Below are positions 34,869-42,497 of a DNA stretch of 64,000 nucleotides, in pieces. Each line of letters starts with the position of its first letter. The first letter of the stretch is position 1. Made by a program: the position numbers and the translations under genes. Source of the stretch: Streptomyces sp. MMBL 11-1 (lineage in GTDB: Bacteria; Actinomycetota; Actinomycetes; Streptomycetales; Streptomycetaceae); the NCBI RefSeq assembly GCF_028622875.1, contig NZ_CP117709.1, forward strand, positions 2,542,001 through 2,606,000. The letters are read 5' to 3'. A model generated the notes under the pieces. It saw nothing but the letters and a program-made list of their open reading frames with translations, was not told where the DNA came from and made no database searches.

Positions 34869-35870
34869 ATGCCGGATCCCGTCCTGCTCGTCCTCGACGC
34901 CGCACCCTCCCCGCGCCTCGGCCGGCTGACCGGCCGGGTGGACGTGCGGCGCGCGGACGCCTCCTCGCTCGCCGGGCTGCTCCCGGCCGCCGACGTCCTG
35001 CTCGTGTGGGACCTGGCGTCCGACGCGGTGCGGAAGGCCTGGCCGGGACCGGGGGCCAGGCCGCGCTGGGTGCACACGGCGAGCGTGGGCGTGGACCGGC
35101 TGCTCAGCCCGGAGCTGGTCGCGTCCGACACCGTCGTCACCAACGCGCGGGGTGTCTTCGAACGGCCGGTCGCGGAGTGTGTGGCCGGTCTGGTGCTGGC
35201 CTTCGCCACGGATCTCCCCGGCGTCCTGGAGTGCCGGGGACAGCGGCGCCCGCACGACCGGGAGGGGCAGCGGGTCGCCGGATCGCGGGCGCTGGTCGTG
35301 GGCGCGGGGCCGATCGGCCGGGAGATCACGCGGCTGCTGCACGGCCTGGGGCTCACGGTGGCGCTGGTGGGGCGGACGGCCCGGCGCACGATCCACGGGG
35401 TGGCGGATCTGGACCGGTTGGCCGCGCGGGCGGACTGGGTGATCGCGGCGGTCCCGCTCACGGAGTCGACGCGCGGGATGTTCGACACCCGCTTCTTCGG
35501 GCTGCTCCAGCCGTCGGCACGGTTCATCGGCGCGGGGCGCGCGGCGACGGTGGTCGAGGCCGACCTGGTGGACGCGCTGAACCGCCGCTGGCTCGCCGGG
35601 GCGGCGCTCAGCACCTTCCAGGAGGAGACGCCGGGCCCCGGGAGCCCGCTGTGGGACGCCCCGGAGCTCGTCCTGACACCGCACCTGGGCGGGACCACCG
35701 CGGGCTGGCGCGACCGGCTGGGCGAGCGCTTCGTGGCGCTGTACGAACAGTGGTCGCGTGGCCTCCCGTTGCCGGACACGGTCGACAAGGCCCTCGGTTA
35801 CGTACCGTCCACGGACCTGCCCGGCAGTCCGGGCCCGGGTGTCAACGGGTCAGCGGCGCGGCCCGGGTGA
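34869..35870 (+). CDS. D-2-hydroxyacid dehydrogenase
   Basis: 333 residues. The NAD-binding loop VVGAGPIGREI is central (about 143). Catalytic arginine in GAGRAATVVEA, glutamate in LSTFQEETPG and histidine in LTPHLGGT are all present, as in phosphoglycerate/glyoxylate reductase relatives. The usual aspartate before the glutamate (D-V-F) is replaced by S-T-F. Substrate unknown. ATG at 34869. It is divergent from the racemase-fold gene; the 244-base gap between them must hold both promoters. Its 3' end overlaps the convergent gene by 29 bases. Confidence 0.87.
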   Translation: MPDPVLLVLDAAPSPRLGRLTGRVDVRRADASSLAGLLPAADVLLVWDLASDAVRKAWPGPGARPRWVHTASVGVDRLLSPELVASDTVVTNARGVFERPVAECVAGLVLAFATDLPGVLECRGQRRPHDREGQRVAGSRALVVGAGPIGREITRLLHGLGLTVALVGRTARRTIHGVADLDRLAARADWVIAAVPLTESTRGMFDTRFFGLLQPSARFIGAGRAATVVEADLVDALNRRWLAGAALSTFQEETPGPGSPLWDAPELVLTPHLGGTTAGWRDRLGERFVALYEQWSRGLPLPDTVDKALGYVPSTDLPGSPGPGVNGSAARPG

Positions 35871-36309
35871 TGAACTCCTCGATCGCCTGCCTCGCCCCGG
35901 TGTCCAACGCGTCGTGCTCGGCCTGGTCCTGTGCGGTCGACACATCCCGTGCGCACCGGTAGGCCCGTTCGGCGGCGAGGACCACTTCCCGGTCGTCGGT
36001 GAGCAGTTTGACCCGGTAGAGCACGTGCCGGGTGGCTGTGCGGAGGCGGTGGGCCTCGTCGCGTGCCTCGATGAAGGCGTCGTCCGTACGCCCCTCCCTC
36101 ATGCGGTACCAGCGGGCCGCCTGGCCGTGGCGGTAGTCCTCCACCGCCGCGGCGAACGACCCGTAGGCGGCCGTGCGCTCCTGCCGGAGCGCCTCCGACC
36201 GCGCGAACCGCTCGGCGCGCGAGGCCGCGAGGCGCTGGAAGAGATGCGTGACCACTGCGCCCAGGAGCGTGCCCCCGACCGCTACGACGCTTGTCCATAT
36301 GGCAACCAT
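35842..36309 (-). CDS. Membrane-anchored hypothetical protein
   Basis: 155 residues. One N-terminal membrane helix (IWTSVVAVGGTLLGAVVTHL) is followed by a charged helical domain rich in Arg, Glu and Ala (RAERFARSEALRQERTAAYG and REVVLAAERAYRCARD), likely a coiled coil facing the cytoplasm. Such short anchored proteins are common and uncharacterised in Streptomyces. AGGTGG lies upstream of the ATG. Its last ten codons overlap the 3' end of the dehydrogenase gene on the other strand. Confidence 0.72.
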   Translation of the reverse strand: MVAIWTSVVAVGGTLLGAVVTHLFQRLAASRAERFARSEALRQERTAAYGSFAAAVEDYRHGQAARWYRMREGRTDDAFIEARDEAHRLRTATRHVLYRVKLLTDDREVVLAAERAYRCARDVSTAQDQAEHDALDTGARQAIEEFITRAAPLTR

Positions 36310-36533
36310 GGCGCCACCTGATCACAGAAGTGGCCGATGCGGAGTCATGGGTCCCGCGTGACGGGGGAACACGCCCCGCACTCCCCCGGTGGCGCTCCGC
36401 TCCCCTCCGGGCACGGGAAGGTCACCTTCCGGCCTCTGTTGGGTTACATGACTCCGGCTTCCTGCATAGACGTACGGGATCGGGCAGGGGGTCACTCTGT
36501 CCGGACTGTTCGACCTCCAGGAGATTGCGAACC

Positions 36534-37436
36534 ATGGCTGAATTCCCGAACCTGTCCCGCCGGGGTTTCCTCAACGGAACGGCGGCCGTGGGCGGCCTCC
36601 TCGTCGTTCCCGGCCTCCTCACCGCGTGCAGCAAGACCGACTCCGGCTCCGCGACCGGCGAGGGCGCCCTGGACAAGCTCCGCAAGCAGGGCTTCGTACG
36701 GGTGGCGTACGCCAACGAGGCCCCGTACGGGTACCTGGAGGGCAAGGAACTCAAGGGTGAGGCCCCGACGCTCCACCGGGAGATCTTCAAGGCGCTCGGG
36801 GTGGACGAGCTGAAGCCGACGCTCTCCGAGTGGGACGGTCTGATCCCCGGACTCCAGGCCGGGAAGTACGACGTGGTCAGCGCGGGCATGGCCATCACCC
36901 CGGAGCGCTGCGGCAACGCGATCTTCTCCGAGCCGGAGTTCATCTCGCCGACCGCCCTGATGGTGAAGAAGGGCAACCCGAAGAAGATCACCGACCTGGC
37001 CTCCGCGAAGGCGGCGGGGATCACCGTGGGCGTGATGTCGGGTGCGGTCGAGGGCAGTTACGCCGAGGGCGCGGGCATCCCCGCGGACAAGATCAAGACG
37101 CTGCAGAAGCCGCAGGACGGGGCCGACGCCGTCAAGGGCGGCCGCGTCGACGCCTTCCTGCTCACCGGCATCTCGCTGCGCTGGCTGGCGAAGACCAACC
37201 CGGACACCGAGGTCACCGAGGCGTTCGTGCCGGAGCTGGACGGCAAGGAGCAGTTCTCCCCCGGCGGCGCGGTGTTCCGCAAGGGCAACGAGGACCTGCG
37301 GGACTCCTTCAACCGCGAGCTGAAGAAGATCGTGTCGGACCGCTCCCGCTATGTGCAGCTGCTGGAGCCGTACGGGTTCGGGGAGACGGAGATCCCGCCC
37401 GCCGACCTGAAGACCGCGGATCTGTGCAAGGGCTGA
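36534..37436 (+). CDS. ehuB: EhuB, ectoine/hydroxyectoine-binding lipoprotein
   Basis: 300 residues. A Tat-like and lipoprotein signal (SRRGFLNGTAAVGG, lipobox LLTACS) leads into a family 3 solute-binding protein beginning FVRVAYANEAPYGY. It is followed by two permeases and an ATPase in the order ehuB-C-D-A typical for ectoine uptake. ATG at 36534. It captures compatible solutes outside the membrane as osmoprotectant or nutrient. Confidence 0.9.
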   Translation: MAEFPNLSRRGFLNGTAAVGGLLVVPGLLTACSKTDSGSATGEGALDKLRKQGFVRVAYANEAPYGYLEGKELKGEAPTLHREIFKALGVDELKPTLSEWDGLIPGLQAGKYDVVSAGMAITPERCGNAIFSEPEFISPTALMVKKGNPKKITDLASAKAAGITVGVMSGAVEGSYAEGAGIPADKIKTLQKPQDGADAVKGGRVDAFLLTGISLRWLAKTNPDTEVTEAFVPELDGKEQFSPGGAVFRKGNEDLRDSFNRELKKIVSDRSRYVQLLEPYGFGETEIPPADLKTADLCKG

Positions 37437-37454
37437 CGGGGCGGACACGCGCGC

Positions 37455-38186
37455 ATGAGTGACTTCTTCTCCCTCCTCGTCGAGGAGCTCCCCCGGGTCC
37501 GCTCGGGCCTGTGGGTGACGCTCCAGGCCACGGTCCTGGGCGCGCTGCTGGCCGGGGTCCTGGCCTTCGCGCTGGGCCTGATGGCGGGCAGCCGGCTGCT
37601 CCTGGCCCGAGGGGTCTCCCGGGTGGTCGTGGAGTTCTTCCGGGGCACCTCCCTCTACATCCAGCTGTTCTGGCTCTACTACGCCATGCCGCTGATGACC
37701 GGCTACGAACTGACCCCGGTCATCTGCGGCGTGGTCGCGTTCGGCCTCAACTACGGCGCGTACGGGGCCGAAGTGGTGCGGGGGGCGATCAACTCCGTAC
37801 CGCGCGGCCAGTACGAGGCGGCGATCGCGCTCAACCTGAGCCCGTCCAGGCGGCTGTGGAAGGTGATCCTGCCGCAGGCCTGGGTCCAGATGATCCCGTC
37901 CTTCACCAACCTGCTGATCCAGCTGCTGAAGTGCACCCCGTTGCTGTGGCTGATCTCCGCCGCCGATCTGATGACGGTGATCCAGCAGCTGCGCGACCGT
38001 ACCGGTGAGACGCTCACCGCCTATCTGACGCTGCTGGTGGCCTACTTCGTCCTGGCCTACGCGCTGACCCTGCTGATGAATCTGCTGGAGCGGAGCGCCA
38101 AGCGGCGGCTCGGCCTGGACACCGGCGCGAAGAGCCTGTTCAAGAGCCGCAGCGTGTCCACGACCGCCGTGGGAGGTACCCGGTGA
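37455..38186 (+). CDS. ehuC: EhuC, ectoine importer permease
   Basis: 243 residues with five predicted membrane helices. The amino-acid-type permease motif EAAIALNLSPSRRLWKVILPQ is visible as YEAAIALNLSPSR, as in HisM/GlnP relatives. It forms the channel with EhuD. Its stop overlaps the ehuD GTG (GTGA). Confidence 0.9.
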   Translation: MSDFFSLLVEELPRVRSGLWVTLQATVLGALLAGVLAFALGLMAGSRLLLARGVSRVVVEFFRGTSLYIQLFWLYYAMPLMTGYELTPVICGVVAFGLNYGAYGAEVVRGAINSVPRGQYEAAIALNLSPSRRLWKVILPQAWVQMIPSFTNLLIQLLKCTPLLWLISAADLMTVIQQLRDRTGETLTAYLTLLVAYFVLAYALTLLMNLLERSAKRRLGLDTGAKSLFKSRSVSTTAVGGTR

Positions 38187-38824
38187 ACGGCTTCGACTGG
38201 AACGCCGTGGGAGAGTCCCTGCCCCTCCTCCTGGAGGGGTTCAAGGTCACCCTGCTCGCCACCGTGCTCGGCACCCTGGTGGCCGCCGTGCTGGGACTGG
38301 CCGTCGCGATGGCCGGGCGCGCGCCCAGCAAGCTGGTGACGGTCCCGGTGCGCCTCGTCACGGAGTTCGTCCGCTCCACCCCGCTGCTGGTCCAGCTGGT
38401 GGGGGCGGCGGCCCTGTTCAACTCGGTGGAGCCGCTGTACATCGGCATCGCCGTGCTGGGCGTCCACTACGCCGCGTACACCTCCGAGGTCTACCGGGCC
38501 GGGATCGACGGCGTGCCGAAGGGCCAGTGGGAGGCGTGCCGCGCGCTGTCGCTGTCGCCCCGGCGCACCTGGCAGGCCGTGATCCTGCCGCAGGCGGTGC
38601 GCAACGTGCTGCCCGCGCTCGGCAACTACGCGATCTCGATGTTCAAGGAGACGCCGTTCCTCGCCGTGATCACGGTGCAGGAGATGGTCTTCGAGGCCCG
38701 GAAGTACGGAGCCGAACAGTTCGCGTACACCGAGGTGTTCACCCTCGCCGGCCTGATCTTCCTGGTCGCGAGCTACCCCACGTCGCTGTTGATGAGAAAG
38801 CTGGAGAAGCGCCTTGGCCACTGA
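38183..38824 (+). CDS. ehuD: EhuD, ectoine importer permease
   Basis: 213 residues, polar-amino-acid-type ABC permease with FVRSTPLLVQLVGAAALF and the EAA loop WEACRALSLSPRRTWQAVIL. GTG start overlapping the ehuC stop, with GGGAGG upstream. It ends inside the start of ehuA. Confidence 0.9.
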   Translation: MNGFDWNAVGESLPLLLEGFKVTLLATVLGTLVAAVLGLAVAMAGRAPSKLVTVPVRLVTEFVRSTPLLVQLVGAAALFNSVEPLYIGIAVLGVHYAAYTSEVYRAGIDGVPKGQWEACRALSLSPRRTWQAVILPQAVRNVLPALGNYAISMFKETPFLAVITVQEMVFEARKYGAEQFAYTEVFTLAGLIFLVASYPTSLLMRKLEKRLGH

Positions 38825-39671
38825 ACCCCTCCCCATCGAGAAGACGGAGTCGCCGGGGCCGGCCGCAGCTCCCGAGGACGCGGCCCCGGCCACCGCGCGC
38901 ACGGGCGAACCGCTGGTGCGGTTCGACAAGGTGGTGAAGCGCTACGGCGACCATGTGGTCCTGGACGAGCTGGACTTCACCGTGGACCGCGGCGAGCACG
39001 TCACCCTGATCGGGCCCAGCGGCTCGGGCAAGACCACCATCCTGCGGCTGCTGATGACGCTGGAGAAGATCAGCGGCGGGGTGATCTGGGTCGACGGCTC
39101 CCCGCTGTCCCACGTCCGCGCCCCGGACGGCTCGCTGAAGCCCGCGGGCGAGAAGCAGCTGCGCGAGTCCCGGAAGAAGATCGGGATGGTGTTCCAGCAG
39201 TTCAACCTCTTCCCGAACATGAAGGTGATCGAGAACATCACCGAGGCCCCGGTCAGCGTGCTCGGCAAGAGCCGCGAGGAGGCCGAGGTGCGGGCCCGGG
39301 AACTGCTGGACCTGGTCGGCCTCTCCGCCAAGGTCGACGCCCATCCCTCGCAGCTCTCCGGCGGCCAGCAGCAGCGGGTCGCCATCGCCCGTGCCCTCGC
39401 GATGGAGCCGGAGATCCTGCTCCTGGACGAGGTGACATCGGCGCTCGACCCGGAGCTGGTGGCGGGCGTACTGGAGCTGCTGGGGGACATCGCCCGCAAC
39501 ACCGACATCACCATGCTCTGCGTGACCCACGAGATGAACTTCGCCCGGGACGTCTCGAAGAAGGTGCTGATGTTCGACGCGGGACGGGTCGTGGAGTCCG
39601 GATCCCCGGAGAAAATCTTCTCCGACCCGTCACACGAACGTACGCGCGAGTTCCTCAACGCGGTGCTGTGA
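38814..39671 (+). CDS. ehuA: EhuA, ectoine importer ATPase
   Basis: 285 residues. Walker A IGPSGSGKTTI, Q loop, signature LSGGQQQRVAIA and Walker B ILLLDEVTSALD are intact; MLCVTHEMNFA is the switch region. The TTG at 38814 is chosen because GGAGA lies seven bases upstream and no ATG or GTG is available before the conserved LVRFDKVVKRYG. The N-terminal 35 residues are low complexity. It overlaps ehuD by 11 bases, showing a tightly coupled operon. Confidence 0.88.
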   Translation: MATEPLPIEKTESPGPAAAPEDAAPATARTGEPLVRFDKVVKRYGDHVVLDELDFTVDRGEHVTLIGPSGSGKTTILRLLMTLEKISGGVIWVDGSPLSHVRAPDGSLKPAGEKQLRESRKKIGMVFQQFNLFPNMKVIENITEAPVSVLGKSREEAEVRARELLDLVGLSAKVDAHPSQLSGGQQQRVAIARALAMEPEILLLDEVTSALDPELVAGVLELLGDIARNTDITMLCVTHEMNFARDVSKKVLMFDAGRVVESGSPEKIFSDPSHERTREFLNAVL

Positions 39672-39838
39672 CCTCACGGTTGAGCCATCGACCATGACGC
39701 TGGCATATGCCAGACGGGTGCGCCCCTGATGACAGCGCCGGGGCGCGCCCGCCGACCCGTCAAGTGCCGCCCCGCGGGGGCGTTCCGGCGGCTATCGTGG
39801 GGCGAAAGCTTGCGGTCACAACCTGGTAGGGGGACACC

Positions 39839-40597
39839 GTGGCGTTGAAGCCCGAGCCGACCGCGCCGTTCCACTCGGTGCAGTACGCCCTGCGGGTGCT
39901 GGAAACCGTCTCCCAGCACGGCAACGGCGTCACCGATGCCCAGATCTCCCGCGAGACGGGGCTGCCGACCGGCCACCTCGCCTCACTGCTCCTCACGCTG
40001 CGCCGCGAGGGATATGTGGAGCAGACCAGCGACGGCGCGTACGTCATGGGCGCCTCGCTGCTGCTGCTCGGCTCCGGGGCGGCCCGCCGCCAGGCCCTGG
40101 AGGACCGCCTCCAGCACATCCTGGCCGAGCTGCGCGACTCCGTCGGCGCGGCGGTCTATCTCAGCCGGTATGTCGACGGCGAGGTCAGAGTGGAGCAGGT
40201 CGCGGACGGACCGCTGACACCGGCGGTCAACGAGTGGGTGGACTTCCGCTCCTCCGCGCACGCCAGCGCGGTCGGCAAGTGCCTGCTGTCCCAGCTCGAC
40301 CACGACGGGCGGCGCGACCACATCTCCCGGCACCGGACAGCGCGGCTCACCTCCCGGACGATCACCAGCGAGAAGATCCTCTTCTCCCAGCTGGACGCCC
40401 AGTCCACCACGGTCCCGGTGCTGGACCTCCAGGAGTACGCGGTGGGCACCGTCTGCGCGGCCGTGCCGCTGACGGCCGGCTCCGCCGCGGGCTGCCTCGC
40501 CCTGTCGCTGCCGATCGAGGACGCGCACCGGCTGCGGGAGGCGGCCGAGACCCTCAGCCGCCGGGCGGCGCCGGTCCTGCTGTCGCTGGCGCTGTAA
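39839..40597 (+). CDS. IclR-family transcriptional regulator
   Basis: 252 residues. A winged helix at about 10-75 (SVQYALRVLETVSQHGNGVT, then ISRETGLPTGHLASLLLTL) is followed by an IclR effector domain (about 85-250) with the SAVGKCLLSQL segment. GTG start with GGGGG upstream. It lies 167 bases behind ehuA, so it may control ectoine uptake; the target and ligand are not evident from the sequence. Confidence 0.87.
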   Translation: MALKPEPTAPFHSVQYALRVLETVSQHGNGVTDAQISRETGLPTGHLASLLLTLRREGYVEQTSDGAYVMGASLLLLGSGAARRQALEDRLQHILAELRDSVGAAVYLSRYVDGEVRVEQVADGPLTPAVNEWVDFRSSAHASAVGKCLLSQLDHDGRRDHISRHRTARLTSRTITSEKILFSQLDAQSTTVPVLDLQEYAVGTVCAAVPLTAGSAAGCLALSLPIEDAHRLREAAETLSRRAAPVLLSLAL

Positions 40598-40634
40598 CCG
40601 CCGGGGGGTGCCCAGGGCCGGTAGCGTCACCGCC

Positions 40635-41177
40635 ATGTACGCACCGATACCCGCGCTGAACCTCCTCAAGGAGTTCGAGGACGGCGTCGAGGACTACTTC
40701 GCGCCCGGCTTCGAGCTGACCGCCTTCGGCGAGGACGACGGAGGCTACCCGCCGATCGCCGACCGGATCCGTCCCTTCGCCCAGGCCACCGGCTCCGGCT
40801 CGGCCTACGCGATCTGGCTGCTGGACGACCGCCCCGACCTCGCCACGCTGCCCGTGCTCCTCCTGGGGGACGAGGGAGGCGTCCATGTCGTGGCCCGCGA
40901 TCTGCCCGAGCTGCTGCGCGTCCTCGCCTCCGGCTGGTCCCCGATGTGCGGCTGGGACGGCGTGGACTACTACGACGAGCGCGAGGAGGAGGACGGGTAC
41001 GACCCCTGCCCGGGGAATCCCGCGTTCCGGTCCTGGCTGCGCGACCGTTTCGGCCTGGAGGCCGCCGAGGACCCCAACGCGGTCGTCCGGGCGGCCGGGG
41101 CCGAGCTGCGGGACGCCTTCACCGCCTGGATCGGCCCGCTGATCCCGGACGCGGTGGCCGGACGCGGGGCGGCGTGA
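40635..41177 (+). CDS. Acidic hypothetical protein (SMI1/KNR4-like?)
   Basis: 180 residues, strongly acidic, soluble. The pattern ELTAFGEDDGGYPPIADRIRPFAQATGSGSAYAIWLLDD and DLPELLRVLASGW resembles SMI1/KNR4-type immunity or scaffold proteins, but I am not sure of the family. A TAGCGT -10-like box (40622-40627) lies seven bases before the ATG, with no ribosome site, so a leaderless mRNA is likely. The gap 41178-41356 behind it is a G-rich spacer with short repeats. Confidence 0.65.
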   Translation: MYAPIPALNLLKEFEDGVEDYFAPGFELTAFGEDDGGYPPIADRIRPFAQATGSGSAYAIWLLDDRPDLATLPVLLLGDEGGVHVVARDLPELLRVLASGWSPMCGWDGVDYYDEREEEDGYDPCPGNPAFRSWLRDRFGLEAAEDPNAVVRAAGAELRDAFTAWIGPLIPDAVAGRGAA

Positions 41178-41356
41178 GCAGGCGCGCGACGGCGTAAACA
41201 GGCGCGAGCGGCCCAGGCCGGGCGGGGGACGGGCCCAGGCAGGGCGCGCGGGGCGGCCCAGGCAGGCGCGGACGGCCTTCCGGGGCCCCGGAAGGCGGGG
41301 CCACGGGGGGTGTCATCAGCACGCTTCCGGACCAGGTATTATTTTCGAGTCAGCAG

Positions 41357-41430
41357 GCGCCGTTAGCTCAGTTGGTTAGAGCAGCTGACTCTTAATCAGC
41401 GGGTCCGGGGTTCGAGTCCCTGACGGCGCA
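41357..41430 (+). tRNA. tRNA-Lys (anticodon CTT), copy 2
   Basis: Identical over the tRNA to copy 1, including the GTCAGCAG leader directly upstream. A good -10 box TATTAT (41337-41342) precedes the leader. Confidence 0.97.
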
Positions 41431-41435
41431 CGACA

Positions 41436-41474
41436 CGCAGTGGGCGGTCTCCTTCACGGAGGCCGCCCACTGCG
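41436..41474 (+). terminator. Hairpin terminator behind tRNA-Lys copy 2
   Basis: A 17-bp stem (41436-41452 with 41458-41474) around the loop TTCAC, six bases after the tRNA. The remaining gap to the convergent LPMO gene (41475-41662) shows no gene. Confidence 0.88.
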
Positions 41475-41662
41475 CTTTGGCGGCGGCCCCGGCCAGGGCC
41501 GCCGCGCTGAGCAACAGCGGGAAATCCGGGGATGCCACCTGGTGATGACTGAGCACGGTGGGGCCGTGCTCCGGGGCGGGCCGGTGGTCATCCCTTTGAC
41601 GTCGTACGAGGTCCGCGACGGTGGCGGCACTTCTCAGGGTGCCGCACGGTAACGGACGAAGC

Positions 41663-42253
41663 TCAGAACTTGACGTCGGAGCAGGCGTAGAACGCGTTGG
41701 GGGTGTCCGCGACGTTCCAGACGGCGAGGATGATGTGCTTGCCGTTCTTCTGCGTGGGAATCGTGCCCTGGTGGGTCAGCGTGGACGGCGGCTGCTTGTT
41801 GCCGTACGGCACGGTCATGAAGGGCTGCGATTCGAGCGCGGCCCGGGTGAGCGGCTTGGTGGAGTCCCAGCCGTCCTTGGTGATGTAGTAGCGGAAGTCG
41901 CTGGTGGAGTGGCGGGCGGTGAACTGCCAGCGGAAGCTGTAGCCCTGTCCGCCGGTGACCTGGGTGGCGGGCCAGTTGCCGCCACGCGGGTCGTCGAGCT
42001 GGGCGAACTGCCCGTTGCCGCCGGCGCAGATCTTGCCGTCCGCCGGTCCTGCCGCCGGGAAGCCCTTGAGCCCCTCGACGCTCTGCGGCTCCCACTGGAT
42101 GTTGCCGCAGCCGGTCACCGTGCCGTTGGCACAGAGCTTCTGACGGCTGATCGGGGAGTCCGTGTAGCCGTGGCTGCTGGCGCTCGTGGTCGCGAGCACC
42201 GAGACGCCCGCTATCGCCAGACCGATCACGGCCGCGCCTGTCTTTTTCCGCAT
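41663..42253 (-). CDS. Secreted AA10 lytic polysaccharide monooxygenase (LPMO copy 2)
   Basis: 196 residues, closely similar to copy 1 at 3565-4155. The signal peptide ends before His28 of SSHGYTDSPISR, and the second copper ligand is in TARHSTSDFRYY. It is a single-domain chitin-type AA10 enzyme acting outside the cell. GAGGAG precedes the ATG. Unlike copy 1 it has no TTA codon, so it may be made earlier in growth. Its promoter has the same DasR-type layout. Like copy 1, it lies convergent to a tRNA gene. Confidence 0.93.
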   Translation of the reverse strand: MRKKTGAAVIGLAIAGVSVLATTSASSHGYTDSPISRQKLCANGTVTGCGNIQWEPQSVEGLKGFPAAGPADGKICAGGNGQFAQLDDPRGGNWPATQVTGGQGYSFRWQFTARHSTSDFRYYITKDGWDSTKPLTRAALESQPFMTVPYGNKQPPSTLTHQGTIPTQKNGKHIILAVWNVADTPNAFYACSDVKF

Positions 42254-42356
42254 GGGCTGTCGCTCCTCTAGAACGTGGGGGAGGTTCCATGAGCATTGCT
42301 CGACTGCTGCGCGCTTGGTGCGTGGTGTGGTGCGTGGTGCTGTGCATGCGAGGTAC

Positions 42357-42405
42357 TGCGGTCTAGACCAAGTCTTAGATTATTGACGCGGCGTGAACAT
42401 GTCCA
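42357..42405 (-). promoter_or_regulatory. Promoter of LPMO copy 2 with DasR-type element
   Basis: On the minus strand: -35 TGGACA (42400-42405), 17-base spacer, -10 TAATCT (42377-42382), then a palindromic core GGTCTAGACC (42360-42369) around the start point. A second element TGGTCTGGACAT overlaps the -35 box exactly 40 bases upstream. Spacing and order are the same as in the copy 1 promoter. Confidence 0.8.
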
Positions 42406-42497
42406 GACCAATGAGCGTCATATTCCAGCCGGTGGACAGAGCACCCCGGGCCACTCCCGGAGCACCCCCGGGCCGTCCCCGGCTCTCCCCCGGGGCC

